Shown: piece by piece, positions 34,237 to 47,236 of the stretch | Layout of the letters: each line of letters opens with the position of its first letter | Numbering within the stretch: position 1 is the first letter of the stretch | Assembly: GCA_027625915.1 (NCBI GenBank) | Contig: JANTQA010000008.1 | Location: 1,505,001-1,569,000 of the forward strand | Direction of reading: 5' to 3' | Origin: Anaeramoeba flamelloides | Lineage: Eukaryota; Metamonada; Anaeramoebidae | Length of the DNA: 64,000 bases | Translations under genes and position numbers: made by a program | The notes under the pieces: model-generated | The model's input: only the letters and a program-made list of their open reading frames with translations | Database searches by the model: none | What the model was told of the DNA's origin: nothing

Positions 34237-34440
34237 ATATATTAGAGGTTTTATTGATAGTGTATAGTATGTATTATCACACCGTTTGTAATGAATTCAA
34301 AAAGAATGTCTAAAACCTCGTTTAATTTGTATTTATTTCGAAATATCACAAAATCTCGAAAAAGCACAAAATGGTGATAAAATAATTATCATGAAAAAAA
34401 GAAAATTAATATTTTGAAATCACCTTAAAAAAATCTCTCA
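34237..34440 (-). mobile_element. Family B element, terminal fragment
   Basis: Starts TTAGAGGTTTTATTGATAGT and continues GTATTATCACACCG, then AATATCACAAAATCTCGAAA, matching the first 200 bases of the 19115 copy with decay of the CG motifs (TCGCGAT has become TCACAA or TCTCGA). The interior and other arm are absent. Confidence 0.6.
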
Positions 34441-34481
34441 TGAATTTTTCAAAACAAAAAACTTTTACAAAACTTTTTCTT

Positions 34482-34686
34482 ATAACCAATTTCACTTTTC
34501 AGATAGAAACTTTGAACGGAATTTAAGACACAACAAAAAATCTCAAATTAAGGCACATTTTTGTATTTTTTTTTTTATTTTTTTCACAAATTATTTCATT
34601 AAATTCGAATTTTGTTCTTTAATTGAGATTTTTATTTTGTCTTAATTTTTGTTGAATTTTGTTTCTTAAAAGTGGAATCTACTGTA
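34482..34686. mobile_element. Family C TIR element, copy 4
   Basis: Left end decayed (TATAACCAATTTCACTTTTC), right end AAAAGTGGAATCTACTGTA. The interior AAAATCTCAAATTAAGGCAC is the best-preserved family signature. Confidence 0.7.
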
Positions 34687-36808
34687 ATATACAAACTGTA
34701 ACTCAACAAAAATTATCTAATTTAGAAAAAAAAGCAATAGAAATAATAAAAAAACTAAAATATTTATTTATTTATTTAGAGAAAGGGGTAATTACAGAAA
34801 ATTATATCAAATAATAAAAGAAAAATAAGAAGAAGAAAAAAAAAATTAAAATATCAATAAATAATAATAATATCATACACATACCAAATTAAAAAATATA
34901 CCGTGTTGTTGGGTTTTTCATGATTGGAAAGAATTGGGTAAAAAGTAAAGTTTTTACACAATTATTTTAAATTCTGGAAAATTTAACAGTGTTTTTTTAA
35001 AAAAATTAAGAAATAAATAGAAAATTTCTTGAATGGTCTTTTTATTTTGATTAAAAAAAAACCTAATGGTAGATAGGATGTATTAAAAAATCCACCTCAA
35101 AATAATAAAATAAAAAAAAACAAATTGAATTTTTTTTTGGAGACTCTTTGATTTATTTTTTTTTTATTAATAACTAACCTACCTTTCGAGACTAATTTAA
35201 GAAAGATATTTTACAACTTGAAAGTTTGGTTATTGATGATTCAACTCGAAAATATATCTAGAAATTTAGATTTTTCTGAAATTATTTGGTGTTATTTACT
35301 AATACAAGTTTCATTTTTAATAGATGGGTCAACTAGGAGGTAATAAACCATATTCCAAAAATTTTGACCCGCCAAAAACCAAAAATAGACAAAAAAAAAA
35401 CCCAATTTATTTTATTTTTCAAAACATAATATCAAACCATTTTTCAGTTGCACCTTATGAATGTTTTTGTAAATATTCATTTTATATCCATAAAAGAAAA
35501 ATTGATGTGAACAAAATGAAGAAATGAGCATAGCAAAAATTCTATTCATAAAGTGGTTGAAATTTTAACAATAATTATTGATCGATCAAATGATTAGATA
35601 TATCAACTAATTGTATGTGATTTTTCTATTTAACAAACTAAACTTTAACTTTCTATCAACCCATTAGGAAATTTTTTTTTCTATATCTAACAAAACAGAT
35701 TATGTAAATGGAAAAAAGGAAATGAAAACAAAAAGAAAAAGACAAAAAATGAAAAAATAGTTTTTAAAATCAAAAGTGGCCTAAATTTCAAAATAAATGG
35801 CCCATTTTTTTTTTTTTTTCTTTTTTTTATTTTACTTTTAGATGAAAAACAAATATTTCTAGTATAGAACTGAATAGTATAATAGTTATTTTTTTATTAG
35901 AATAGAAAACTTCAATTTATAAAAATAATTATTTTGAAAATTTGATTTTTACTTGTATAATGATTTTGAAATGGAGTTTATATCCAAATTGGATGTAAAG
36001 AGTAGTATTGTTATTTCTTTCAGTTGTTTAAACTGTGACCAAATTTTTAGAATTTAGATTATTTTACTTATTCTAAGATTGTTATCAATACAAGGATCTT
36101 TTTTAATTAAAAAGATCGTTCTTTTGTAACTATTTTATAAATAGAATTTTTTAGATTAATATAAACCATAGATTACTAATGTGATTTATACCCAATAGTA
36201 ACATACTCCAATTTTAAAATTACCTGTGGGAGGTGTTTATCCCTTGAAGAGCTAGTCTTTTTCAAAAATATAATGAAAATCTAATTTAGATCTTCATTAA
36301 AATTTTTTTTTAATTTGTGTTTGGGCTTCTAAAATGGATAAGTTAACCTCATTTCCCACAAGCATTTATTTTCTTTCAAGTTATGATTTGTTGTGTAAGA
36401 AATCTAAACACGTTGAATAAATTGTCTTTAATATCTTTGTAATTGCTTTATTTTATTTAACTATGAATTGGCACCTGTAAATTTACACATTATTTTTTTT
36501 ATTATTCAATTTATGATTAATTTATTAGTAAAAAAAGAACTTGCAAAAAAGACACTAAAATAGAAAACGTAAAATAAAAGAAAAAGAAAAATGATTTTTA
36601 AAAACCTATTTTTTTATTAGGGCTTCGATGTCAATCTGTATTTTGTAAAACAGAGAATAATGGTTTTTATATTTAATTTTAACTGGGGTTAAGCAGGTTT
36701 AATCAAGAAAATGTCAAAATTTCGATATTTTTTAAAGACTTAAAAAATAACAAAAAAAAAAAAAGTTAATGAAAAGAAATACTTGATTAATCTCGTTGAT
36801 TTACAAAT

Positions 36809-37832
36809 TTATTTATGAAATTTGGTCATAAGTTTCTTTAAAGCAATTTCGGAAGGTTTTAAATACTTGACTCCATTAGAATACAAGGCAACTGTTAATC
36901 CTAATGATGGTCCTGCCACCTTTGCTGCACAGATGCTGTTTTTGACAATCTTTTTAGGTTGGATTTTTTCTTTTGAAAACATTCCTTTTACGATTTGATC
37001 GATTGGCTTTGAGATCAGTGTTGCTTGTACACCAGAAACGGTTCCAAAAATAAATGGTTTAATGACACGTGTTTTTATTGGGCAGGTGCTATTAGGGAAA
37101 ACATTACCGATCCATTTGCTATTCATCCAGAGAGATGTTTTGAAGGTCGAGATAAATAAAGATTTGCTAAATGCTCTTGAAAAGTATCCGTCAAAAAGTG
37201 AGGTAATTCCTTTGTTGCTGACTAAGTCAACTGCGGATGTGAATGTACAACGTACGTCTGGATTTTCTTCTTTTCTTTTTGCATGATGTTTATAGACATT
37301 GGTCTATTGTTTTTGTTGTAGTAATTGTTTTTTTTTTGTTGAAAAATAAGCAAAAGAAAAGAAATTAAAATTTTTTAAAAACAAATTTTCGAAAAGTTTT
37401 TGCTTTTTTTGAAAAAAAAAATAAAAAATAGATCTTTTTACTGGTTTTTTTCAAACAAAAAAAAAAAAAAAAAAAATAAAAGTAAAAAGAAAAAAAAGTA
37501 AAAAAGAAAAAACGAAAAAAATTTACAAAGACTGAATCGACAAGTGCGTTAACAGTACCAATTGCAACACCAGCGGTAACGCCAATTTTCCATGCTTCTT
37601 GTGGGTTATTGAATTCTTCCATCTTTTCTTTTACCTTTCCATCAATTTCTTCAAAAATTACATTTTGAACACCGCTACTAACGAAGTTTTGATGAAGACT
37701 GCTGAGTGTTGGGGTTACACCAGTTAATGGAGTTGTTAACACAGATCTAATGGTAGCAACGGCTCCACCTAAACCATAAAAATATGCATGTTTATAAACT
37801 GGGCAAGATTTTTCTTCTTTTTGTTCTGTCAT
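36809..37832 (-). CDS. Divergent mitochondrial-carrier-like (SLC25-like) protein, two exons
   Basis: Exon 1 37832-37527 (102 codons) and exon 2 37303-36809 (164 codons plus stop) join in phase 0 across a 223-bp intron (GTAAATTT...CAATAG), total 266 residues, close to the ~300 of SLC25 carriers. Three similar units appear: VATIRSVLTTPLTGVTPTLS (about residue 22), VNALVDSVFTNVYKHH (about 95) and QATLISKPIDQIVKGMF (about 205). Each sits after a small-residue helix, as the Px(D/E)xx(K/R) signature does, and unit 3 keeps PIDQIVK. Between them are carrier-like GITSLFDGYFSRAFSK (the usual G(I/L)xxLYRG) and SICAAKVAGPSLGLTVALYS. Signature residues are degenerate in units 1 and 2, so substrate and even transport activity are uncertain. 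An inner mitochondrial (or mitochondrion-related organelle) or peroxisomal membrane site is inferred from family. Without splicing, the exon 1 frame would run into a Phe/Lys-rich translation of the intron. Confidence 0.7.
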
Positions 37833-38744
37833 TGCTTTAGAGAAATAGTTAAATTAATATTCTTAAAAAAATGAAAAGCTCAAACAGAAACTTTTAGAAA
37901 AGCATTTACAAGAGAAAAATCAAATATTTTGATTATTTTTGGTTTAAGTGTCAGGTTTGATTGTAAAATCGGATTATTCTTTATTTTTCTGTTTAGTAAA
38001 TTTATTAAAGGTATAAAACCAAAAGTAATAATGAAAAAAGTTGAGTGCTCTTAAATTGAGATTTCAGTCTTTTTAACTGAAAGTAATATCTTCAAAAAAG
38101 TTGGTTGTGTTTATTAAGAGGCGATTTTCAAAACGTTAAATATTTTCATTTTAATAAAAACTTAAAGGTTAATCTTATTTTGACTGATTAATTTGGAGAG
38201 AATAGTAATACTTGTTTGTATATTATTCAACAATGATGAAATTTAAGGTCAAACAAAATTATTTTTGATAACAAAGTTTATTAAAAAGCTCTTCTCAAAT
38301 TACTAAAGATAAAGCAATCTATTTTTTTTTATTTATTTTTCACCTTTTGAAGTAGAAGAAATTTACTTTAAGGGTATTGTCACAAACTATAAATTTAATC
38401 AATACTCGAGATGTGGTTTAATAAAGCAAATGGGTTGTATGGAATTACTTTTCATATGGTTTAAAAATATCAAAAAAACTCTCACAAAATATAACCGACA
38501 AAAATTTAAAATAAAAAAAAACATAAACAGAAGGATCCTAAATAGAAAATAATTGAAAAAAAAAATATTGGATCTAAATGACTAAAAATTCAACACAGAA
38601 ATAACTCTTCACCAAAATACTCAATTACCTACAGTAAAAAATGTCTAAAAAAAGTTTCAAATTAGATCTCAAAATATAGATTCAAATATTTAATAAAAGG
38701 ATACGTCTCTTATTTTAAATTTCCAAATTCTTCAATTTCAAAAA

Positions 38745-39100
38745 AAATGTTTTCTTTTAGTACAAAATCAATTTAATTCTATTTAATCTAATCTGTGGTT
38801 ATTTTGTAACCCTCTGTATTTTACAAGTCAAGTATTTATAAAATACTTGAGATAAATAATAATTATCTTGAAAAATTAAAAAAATAAAAAAAAAAAATCA
38901 AAAAGATTTCTAAAAAGTGACAAAGATCTACACTTCAGAACTAACATAGTTTTATTTAAAATTATCTTTCACAACTAATCGAAATTGGAAATTGATAGTT
39001 TTAACCCTTGATTCTTTTTTCTAAAAATTTTCCTTGTTTTTTATTGTTGATTTTTCGAAATCTATCCGTTTCCATCGCATCATGATAAATTTTTTATTGA
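38745..39100 (+). mobile_element. Internal fragment of the TTAA-flanked element
   Basis: AATCTAATCTGTGGTTATTT then TGTAACCCTCTGTATTT match 22415-22460, and AAAAAGTGACAAAGATCTAC to GAAATTGGAAATTGATAG matches the hairpin region 22540-22620. No TIR is recognisable at either side, so this is a truncated or eroded copy. Confidence 0.65.
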
Positions 39101-39345
39101 TAGTAGCAACTCAAAAAAATTAGAAAATTGTTTTTTAGATTTTCATTCTTTTTATATTTTTACTTTAATTTTGGGATTTTTTTTTGTTGGACTTGAGATA
39201 AATATAAAATAGAAAATTGGATTAATTTCTGGTATTTTTAATTTGTTTTTTTTTCTTGTATTTTTTTTCTTTATCTTTTTCTAAAAATAACAAAAAATAC
39301 GTAAAAAAGTATTAATGACGGCAAAAATAAAATAAAAAAATAGAA

Positions 39346-39356
39346 CCCCCCCCCCC
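39346..39356. repeat. Run of 11 C
   Basis: Uninterrupted C11 in A/T-rich DNA, not next to a recognised element. Confidence 0.95.
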
Positions 39357-41334
39357 TATTAAAATAAAATTGATTATTCTATAAAGCATAAAATATATGG
39401 GAAACACATACACTAGAAGCTTTTTTTAAAGAGTCCACTTATAAATATTTTCTATTTTATAATATATTACCTTTTTTTCTTTTATTTATCTCCTCTATTT
39501 TGAGTAGTATTTCTCTTCTCTCAATGAAAAAAAAAAATCAAAAAAAAAAATAAATCCACTTTGAAATTTATAAAAAATTCTATTTTAATTTTCATCTATT
39601 TTATAATTTTATTTCAAAATTTTCCATGTAATTCCTAAAATTTTCAATAAAAATTCCGCTTGACTATTTCAATGACCATCCATTAAATTTAATTAAAAAA
39701 TTCCTTTTATTTTCATAAAAGAATCCTTAAAAAGTTACCCGAAATTCATCTCATCTATCTTTTTATACGAAAGGAAACATAATCTTATAAAAAAATAGAA
39801 ATTTCAATTTGTTTTTTTAATACTTCTGACGACTTTATACGTCCTAGGAGTATTTAAATGAGATTTCGCAAATTTGATCACTTCAAAATTCTCTTTTAAA
39901 AATATACCTAATAAAAATTTATTGTATAATTTGTTATAGATAGGTGATAAAGCCATTATGTCCTTTGAAAATGAGCCTGAAAATGTGTTATTACACTGTT
40001 TAACATAAATCTTTGTTATAAAAGGTGTTATAAAATTATACAAGTTAGAAGCTAGTTACAAGAATATTTTTTCAAAAATAATTTTTTAGAAAAATGTTAT
40101 AAAGATGTTATAAAAAAATTTTTTTATGAGCAATCAGATGACATTTTAACTAAATATTAGCATTAAACCCTGAATCTTATACAAACGAGAGACTATATAT
40201 ATATATATATATTTAAGGTTTTATGAATGCTCCTTTTCTTTTTTAAGAAAGTAGGTAGATTTCCGATTTTGAAAAATTTTAATTTTAGTTAACATTGCTG
40301 AAAAATATTTTTTTTTTTGGGTTTCAATAGATATTGAAACTTTAAAACCAAAACATCACCCATTATCCTATTTGTAAAAAGGAAGAAAGTAAATTAGAGT
40401 GGTATTTTTAATTTTTCTATTCAATCAACATTTTTTTTTTTTTGATAGATTTTTTTGTTTCATTAAATTATGTTTTGGATCTAGCAATGTGTTTCTATGA
40501 ATAATTAAAATTAGTCAAACTAAACCAAAAAAAATATACCCAAAAATACATGAAGAGGTGTGTATTTGAAATAAATCTTTTTTTAGAAGACCAAACGAGA
40601 AAATTCACTTTGTATTTAAATTTGTTGAAATCAAGAATTAAAAAAAATGGAAAAAATACTATTTTCATGTTTTTTTTTTCCTTTATTTACTTAATTTATA
40701 TGAATACAGGCAATAAATTATATTGTATTTCTCACACCATTGCATATTTATTATTATTTTACTGGATAATTTTTTACAATTTGTTTTTCATAATTACTTT
40801 TTCAAATATTATTATGAAACAAAACAAAAAAGAAGATGTACTATTTCAAAAAGGAAAATAAAAGGGGCGAACTCCTGAAATCAATAAGCAGTTATAAAGG
40901 ATTCAACCCAAAATAATTTAGAAAAAATTCAACTCATATTCATCATTATTTTGAGTTTTTAATTTTAATGGAAGATAAATAATTATCAAGTCAAACGAAT
41001 GGATATAATGTATCTTTATTTCTATAGAAGAATTCAAAAAATATCCTATTTTCTGAACCAAATCTAAGGATTAGATAAATTATATCAAAATCGGATTTTT
41101 AAATCCTTTTTGGAAATTAATAAGAAAAGAAAAGTAATTTATTTCTAAAAAACATTACAAAGAAAAGTATTTACATGAGGAATTAAAGATAAAACCTAGT
41201 TAAAAAAAGTAATTATATTAAAATTTATAGATTAGTTCAAGAAATAAGTTATTTTTATTTATTTTTTCTTCATCAATTTTTTCATTTTTTAATTTCCACT
41301 TTTAATTGATATTATAATATAATCCACTTTGATA

Positions 41335-41537
41335 TGCAGTCATTTCCACTTTGAAGAAAAATTTTTTCAACGAAATTTAAGGCACATAAAAAATCTCAAA
41401 TTAGGGCACAAACTAAAAATTATAATAAAATATTTTGTTTCAAAAAAAAAATAATAATAATGTACCTTAATTTGAGATTTTTTTTGTATCTATAAATTTA
41501 GCCGATAGTATGTGCCGTAAAAGTGAAACTGGATGTA
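41335..41537. mobile_element. Family C TIR element, copy 5
   Basis: TGCAGTCATTTCCACTTTGA at the left and GTGAAACTGGATGTA at the right; interior AACGAAATTTAAGGCACA and ATCTCAAATTAGGGCACA. Confidence 0.75.
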
Positions 41538-41875
41538 TTATACTCTTTTATTTATTAAAATACCAATGTATTTAGTTCAAGAAATGATTTGAAGAATCCA
41601 GTTTCACATAAATAGCGACTCTTAAAATTTTAAAAATATACTTAGCCTGTTAAATTTCATTTTGTATTTGATAAATCTTTTTTCATCTGGGGTTAGAAAT
41701 TATTTTAACTCAAATTCAGCTTTCAAAATTGAAAAAAAAAAGAAAATCATACTTAATTTTAACCCATTTAAATTTAAAATGCAATCATTAAAAAAATATA
41801 AATAAAGCTAAATCAATAACTATTATTTTCCAATCATAAATAAAAATTGTATTTTAATTCTTACAAATTCTCGAA

Positions 41876-42460
41876 GTTATTTCCTAGAAAGTGAAGCCAA
41901 TTTATTTTAAAATATCTCTATTAAATTTAATCTTCAAAAAAGTATTTAAATAACCAAAATCATTAACCACCATTTATTGATTCTTGATTTATAAATCAAT
42001 TTACTTCTTAGTATTGTATTACATAAATAAAAGCTATTAAATTTTCTGATCTCGATTTTATCGGATAAGTTTTAGGAGTGAAATGTGTGTTTATTATTTT
42101 CTTTTTGATCGAAAAAATCTTTTCAAAACTTGTTTAATCTCAACAAATTTTCAAATAGAATTGATAATATATAAATGCAGTTGGTTCTTTAAAAAATCAT
42201 TTGTACCCTTTTCCATATTTCCCGCTTTTGATCGGAAATTGGTTGTACATTGTTTTCACCAAAAAAAGAGCTATTTTTTTTTTTATTTTTTTTGGAAATA
42301 TTTCAAAGAACATAATTTGAAATAAATATATTAGTCATTGGTTCAATCAGTATTAATATTTGACTTAATTTGGTATTGTCTATTAACGAATACCTTCACT
42401 GAAAAAGATGATTTTTTATGAAATTTGAAAAAAAAATCCCCATTTTATGGAAATACCTTA
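41876..42460 (-). mobile_element. Family A TIR element, copy 4 (inverted)
   Basis: Left GTTATTTCCTAGAAAGTGA and right TTATGGAAATACCTTA (TAAGGTATTTCC when reversed, as in copy 1). Collinear with 16005-16562 (TCTGATCTCGATTTTATCGG, TTTTTGATCGAAAAAATC). Confidence 0.8.
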
Positions 42461-43506
42461 TTTATTTGATGAAAAGGCCAAAATAGCTTCACAAAGCCAA
42501 TTCAAAATAAAATTTTTTATGATTTTTGATTCGGCTTTCTTTTTGAAATTTTCAATTAGAATACTAATTATTGAAATTTGACTTTAATAGTACTAGTTTC
42601 AAAGAGTTCTTTTCCCTTTTTGATGAAAATGTGTTTTCGACAAGTTCTTTGTTTCTTTTGATTTTTCTTCCTTACGGACTACATTCTCAAATTAGGGGGG
42701 TGTTTAGTTATTTTGTTATTTTACATTCACTTTTCAAAAAGAATTTTCATTCTGAAGAAATTGGATAAAAAAATTACTAGTTTCCAAAGATAAAAAAAAC
42801 TCAAACGAACGCAAAAAAATTTTGTCAAAATAGATTTCTTGAGTGAAAATTTTTTCAAAAAAATGACTTAAAGGGATTTTCAAGTACAAGTCCAAATTTA
42901 AAAACATTTCAAACTTGTAAAAGTAACTTTAAAAAATATTTAGAACAGTTTGAGAAATTTATGTTTAATGATTTGAAATGGAAATTATGAAATTGTAAAA
43001 TCAAATTTTGGGAGGATCTAAGAAAGGTAAAATTGTTGGTATTTTGAACATTTTTAATTGTAAAATCAATTCTCAATGGATAAATTTAACTTGAGATTAT
43101 GGATCTCTTTCAAGAGGGTTTTTATCTCACAATTTCACTCGTTTCTGCCTGAAAGTGTCGTCCTTAAAATTAATTATTTTTTTTTGAATTTCTTTGACCG
43201 AGTATTTACTCGAGAATATATTTTGTTTTTGTGATGTCGTTGATCTTTTTTGTGTTGTTTTGGGTTATTTTCTGATTAAAAGAAAAGGATGTCAAAAATA
43301 AAAAGAATAATCAAAAAAAAATAAAGCAAACATCACCAATAAAAAACAAAAAAAAAATAAAAAAAAATTTAGATTATCAAGTCTGTTTTTGTATTACTTG
43401 TTTTTGTTTGAAATAAATTTATTTTTTTTGTTGTGTTTGTAAAAGAGGATCAAATCAAGATAAAAAAACAAAACATAATAAAACAGGTTTACTAAATGTG
43501 TAATGT

Positions 43507-43930
43507 TTATTTTTCTAAAGATTGTGTTTTCATTTGTTGAACGATTTTAGCAAGTTCGTCTCTTTTCTTTCTTGCTCTTTTTTGTGTACCAAGTCTTCGT
43601 TTACAGAACCTAAGTGCGCGTTTTTCATAACCAAGTTTAAGCATTTCAATTGCTCTTTTTTCATAGGGCGAAAATCCTGCAACTTCACGGATCAAATTTC
43701 TCACAAAGATCCTTTTTGTTCTTTTTCTCTTTTGGTTGTAGACAGTTTCGAGAATGGAATATTGTTTGATTTTGTTTTATTTTGTTTTATTTTCGACAAT
43801 AAAAAAAAAAGAATTCTAAGATTTTTGGTAAAACAAAGAGGCCAAAAAGGCTCAAATGTTATTTGGCTTGAAGTTAACTTACAAAATTTTTATTTATTTT
43901 CTTTTTTCTTTTTTGGGTTTTTGGTGGCAT
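43507..43930 (-). CDS. RPL36: 60S ribosomal protein eL36, two exons
   Basis: Exon 2 (43728-43507) encodes RKRTKRIFVRNLIREVAGFS, then PYEKRAIEMLKLGYEKRALR, then FCKRRLGTQKRARKKRDEL. This is collinear with the C-terminal two-thirds of eL36 (human [20 protein letters not shown] ... RALKFIKKRVGTHIRAKRK). eL36 is a component of the large ribosomal subunit. The proposed first exon, 43930-43883, encodes MPPKTQKRKKKINKNF and ends at a consensus GTAAGT; the 154-bp intron ends CCAAAAG, the only AG that keeps the frame. This gives 89 residues against about 100-105 elsewhere. The usual N-terminal GLNKGHxVT motif is absent, so either the protein is shortened or a further 5' exon was missed. The intron contains a TTTTATTTTG tandem. 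Confidence is high for identity, moderate for the N-terminus. Confidence 0.85.
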
Positions 43931-46900
43931 TTTTTTTTAAATTTTAATGATATATCAAAATGTAAAAAATGAATTTAAAAAGTGTAATTTGGAATTTATG
44001 GTGGGGATACTCGACATCAAAAGAGAAAGTATGGAGTTTTTATAAAAATATAATTACTTTATTAGACTCCAATATAATCTCAATTGTTTCTTTTTGGTTA
44101 CTGATAATTTCAAAAAAATGCAGAAAACTTATTAAACAATTTTCATTATACCTAATTTTGATAATTCAATTTCCTGAACATACACTACAAAGTATTTTTC
44201 AAAGATCAATTGATTTTCAAAACTTTCTTTGTTTTTAAACCAATAAAATCTTAGTTCAAAGCAATTGTAAAATCTTTGAAAAAAGGGCAATTGAAATAAA
44301 AAATTTTTTACTTTTTTTTTTGATTTATCAGTATTAAAAGAATCTGAGAAAAATAACCAGGTTATTCGGTTGGAAACCTTTCCAAAACACTTTTTTAAAA
44401 CCTGTAAAATTCATTAGTACTTTTTAATCTTTGAATTATTACTAAAATACTTGAATAATTAAAAAGTGATATGAATTATTGATATCAAATGATCATGATA
44501 AAAAAGATTTTTTATTAGACTGTTATTTGAATAATAAATGGGATATATTTATACTCCATTTTCATTTTCTTTCAATAATTTTCAAAATATTTTGATTTAG
44601 GATTCTTGACTCGCCCAAAGTTGCCAAAATACAGCAAAAAGGGATAAATCATAGAAAAAGCGACAATAAATCCCAATTTATTAATAAAAATATCTTATTT
44701 ATGTAATATCATCATAACATAATTAAAAAACTAGGGTATTTATTAAAAATTTATTATTACTCTTCAGACTAAATAATTCTCAAAATCAAAGAAAAAAATC
44801 TTTCAAAAAAATAAAATATTTTATTGTTTAAAATATAAACATTTAGAAGTCCTATTAAAAATTAAATTATAAAATAAAATAGATCAAAACGTAATTCGGA
44901 ATATTTGGATTGTTTTTTGAAATAAAAAAATGTCATAATAAACAGAAAACAAAAATATAAGGAGAAATTAAATTTCTGAAAATACCACCTTCACAGTTTG
45001 ACTTTAATAAAAATAAAAATTTGACTTAACTTTAGAAGAATTTAATTAAAAAACAAAAAAAAAAACTAAAAAGTACAGAGGGATTTTATATAAAATAAAA
45101 AAACAAAAAATTCATTCTTTTCGAAATATTTTTTGTCCAAGGATTCTAATTTTTACAAAAACTTTTGTTATTTTATTTTTTCGATCTATTTTCATCATAA
45201 AGATAAAATGATTCTGATGAAAATTTATTTTTAAATCTTCTTTTTAGAAAAGTATTGTTTATTGTTTATTTTTCTTTAGTTGAATATTTAATACAATAAT
45301 AAGTTGTGGTTTGAAAACCAGAAAAGAGGGGGGGGTGGGGGCATCAGGTTTATGTTTAATTAAAAAGAAAGTTAATAAGTTATTAATTCAAATTATAATA
45401 ATCTGTTTTAATGCAACACTAAAAAATCGATTTGATGTCAAAAGTGTTTTTTTGAAGTTAAAAAATACCTTCAAAACTTCATAGAATAATTTTATCTAAT
45501 ATAGAGCATTTTTCAAGTAAAAAAGTATATTTTTAAATTTTTCTTGATTATAACCATACTTTGTTTTAATAAAGAGGCTGAAAACTTTCATCAACAATAG
45601 ATCAAAAAAAAAAAAAAAAAAACGAACCACTTCAATAAGTTTTAACTGTGAATTATATAGATAGATTTATTTCGATAAATCACTTGGTTTCTTAAGAATT
45701 AAAATTTTGCTTTAAACTTTTTTTTATAATAACTATTGTGAAAAAAAATTGGGTCATTAAAAAAAATTGGGTAATTCAAAAGTTTATTTTCGTTTTTTAA
45801 ATAATAATCATTGACAAAATTCTTTTTTGATCAAAGTAATATTTTATGAAAAAATCTTACATTTAAGAAAAACGAAAGTCATTATCAACAATAATTTTCA
45901 AAGGAAATATTATTTCGTTACATTTTGACCTTTTAGATTTGCTTTGGACCGCTAAAAAAACACATATTGACTTTTAATTGTAAACTTCACTAAAATTGTT
46001 TATTTTTTTTAATTGGATTACATTCCAAGGACAAGTTATTTGATTGTTTGGGAAAACCAAAAATTAATAATTATTTTAAATTAAAGTTTATCGATGGGGA
46101 TTTAAAGAATTTAAAGGGTTTCTGAAATTTTTAAATCTCGTTATTTTGAAGTTTTGATTCTAAACCCTTAGTGGAAAACAATCTCTTTTGAAAAAATATC
46201 TTATTTGGAAGATTTGATGATTCAATTTGGTTTAAAAGGTTATTTAAGAGTTATATTGATGAATTTACGTTAATTAATAATGACAATATTTATTGAATTG
46301 ATAGATTATAATATTTCGGAATAAATAATTACAAGATTTTTTGTAAAGTTTATAATTAAAAGTCAATTTGTTTTTTTTTTTAGCCTTTCAAAGCAATTCT
46401 CAAATGTCAAAATTCTACAAATAAATATTATTTTTGAAAATTGTAATTGATAATAACTTTTATTTTTCTTAAAAGTAAGGTTTGTTCATAAAATTTTACT
46501 TTGATCAAAAATCATTTTGCTAATGATTTCTTATTTAAAAAACTAGAACAAATTTTTGACTTACTCAATTTTTTTTCAAAATAGTAACTACACTTTATTT
46601 AATTATTTTTTTTACAAGTTTCACAAAACATTTTTTCCGAAAATACCAGTGCAAGATACTTCCTAATTAGTATTCGTCCAACCCTTTAACATACTCTGTA
46701 TGTGTCGCAAAGGAATATTCAATTCATATTAGTTAGTATCAAACCTGATCAATTGGAATCAGTTCTCATTCTGTTAATTCAGTTCATGTTTGGTAGGATT
46801 TAATCAGAACAAGTTCATTATGCTCAAGATTAATCAAGAACAAGTTTCTTTATTCATATAAAAATTTTTTTATCCCTTATCTCCTTCCAAACACTCTAAA

Positions 46901-47236
46901 AAAAAAAAAAAAAATCAAAAATGGGAAGGAACCGAAAGAACCCAAACAACTTTAAAAGGGGGGATTTGGAAAAAGTGAAAATTCTACAAAATATATAAAT
47001 AAAACTAAAGTGCAAATATTCCAAAAAGAGAAATTACTAATAAAAAAATGATTTTTATTTGATAAATATAAATTAAGTGAGTATGTATTTTATAAATAAT
47101 AATAATACAAGAAATTAATTAATAATTTCGCAAAAATTTGGAATATTATCCCAAATTTATAAATATGTAAAAGTATTAATAATGAAAAACAAAGAATTAT
47201 AAACATAATAAAAAAAAAAAAAAAACAATTAAAATT
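43931..47236. other. Gene-free stretch
   Basis: No repeat of the named families was found. A G8-T-G5 tract lies at 45328-45341. A small G/C-richer island at about 46660-47000 includes a 25-codon frame (46921-46998, MGRNRKNPNNFKRGDLEKVK...) that I cannot support as a gene. The rest is unassigned A/T-rich DNA. Confidence 0.55.
45328..45341. repeat. G8-T-G5 tract
   Basis: Eight G, one T, five G within A/T-rich DNA. Confidence 0.95.

Larger units (their letters stand above)
32900..36808. other. Gene-free stretch with small TIR elements
   Basis: Contains a probable small G-type element (33440-33636), two family C copies (33965-34157, 34482-34686) with a family B end fragment between them, and otherwise unassigned A/T-rich DNA (34700-36808). 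Confidence 0.6.
37833..43506. other. Gene-free stretch with three repeat copies and a C run
   Basis: Contains the internal part of the TTAA element (38745-39100), a run of 11 C (39346-39356), family C copy 5 and family A copy 4. A (TA)n tract lies at about 40195-40213. The frame at 39804-40043 (minus) has protein-like composition but no recognisable family. The rest is unassigned A/T-rich DNA. Confidence 0.6.
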
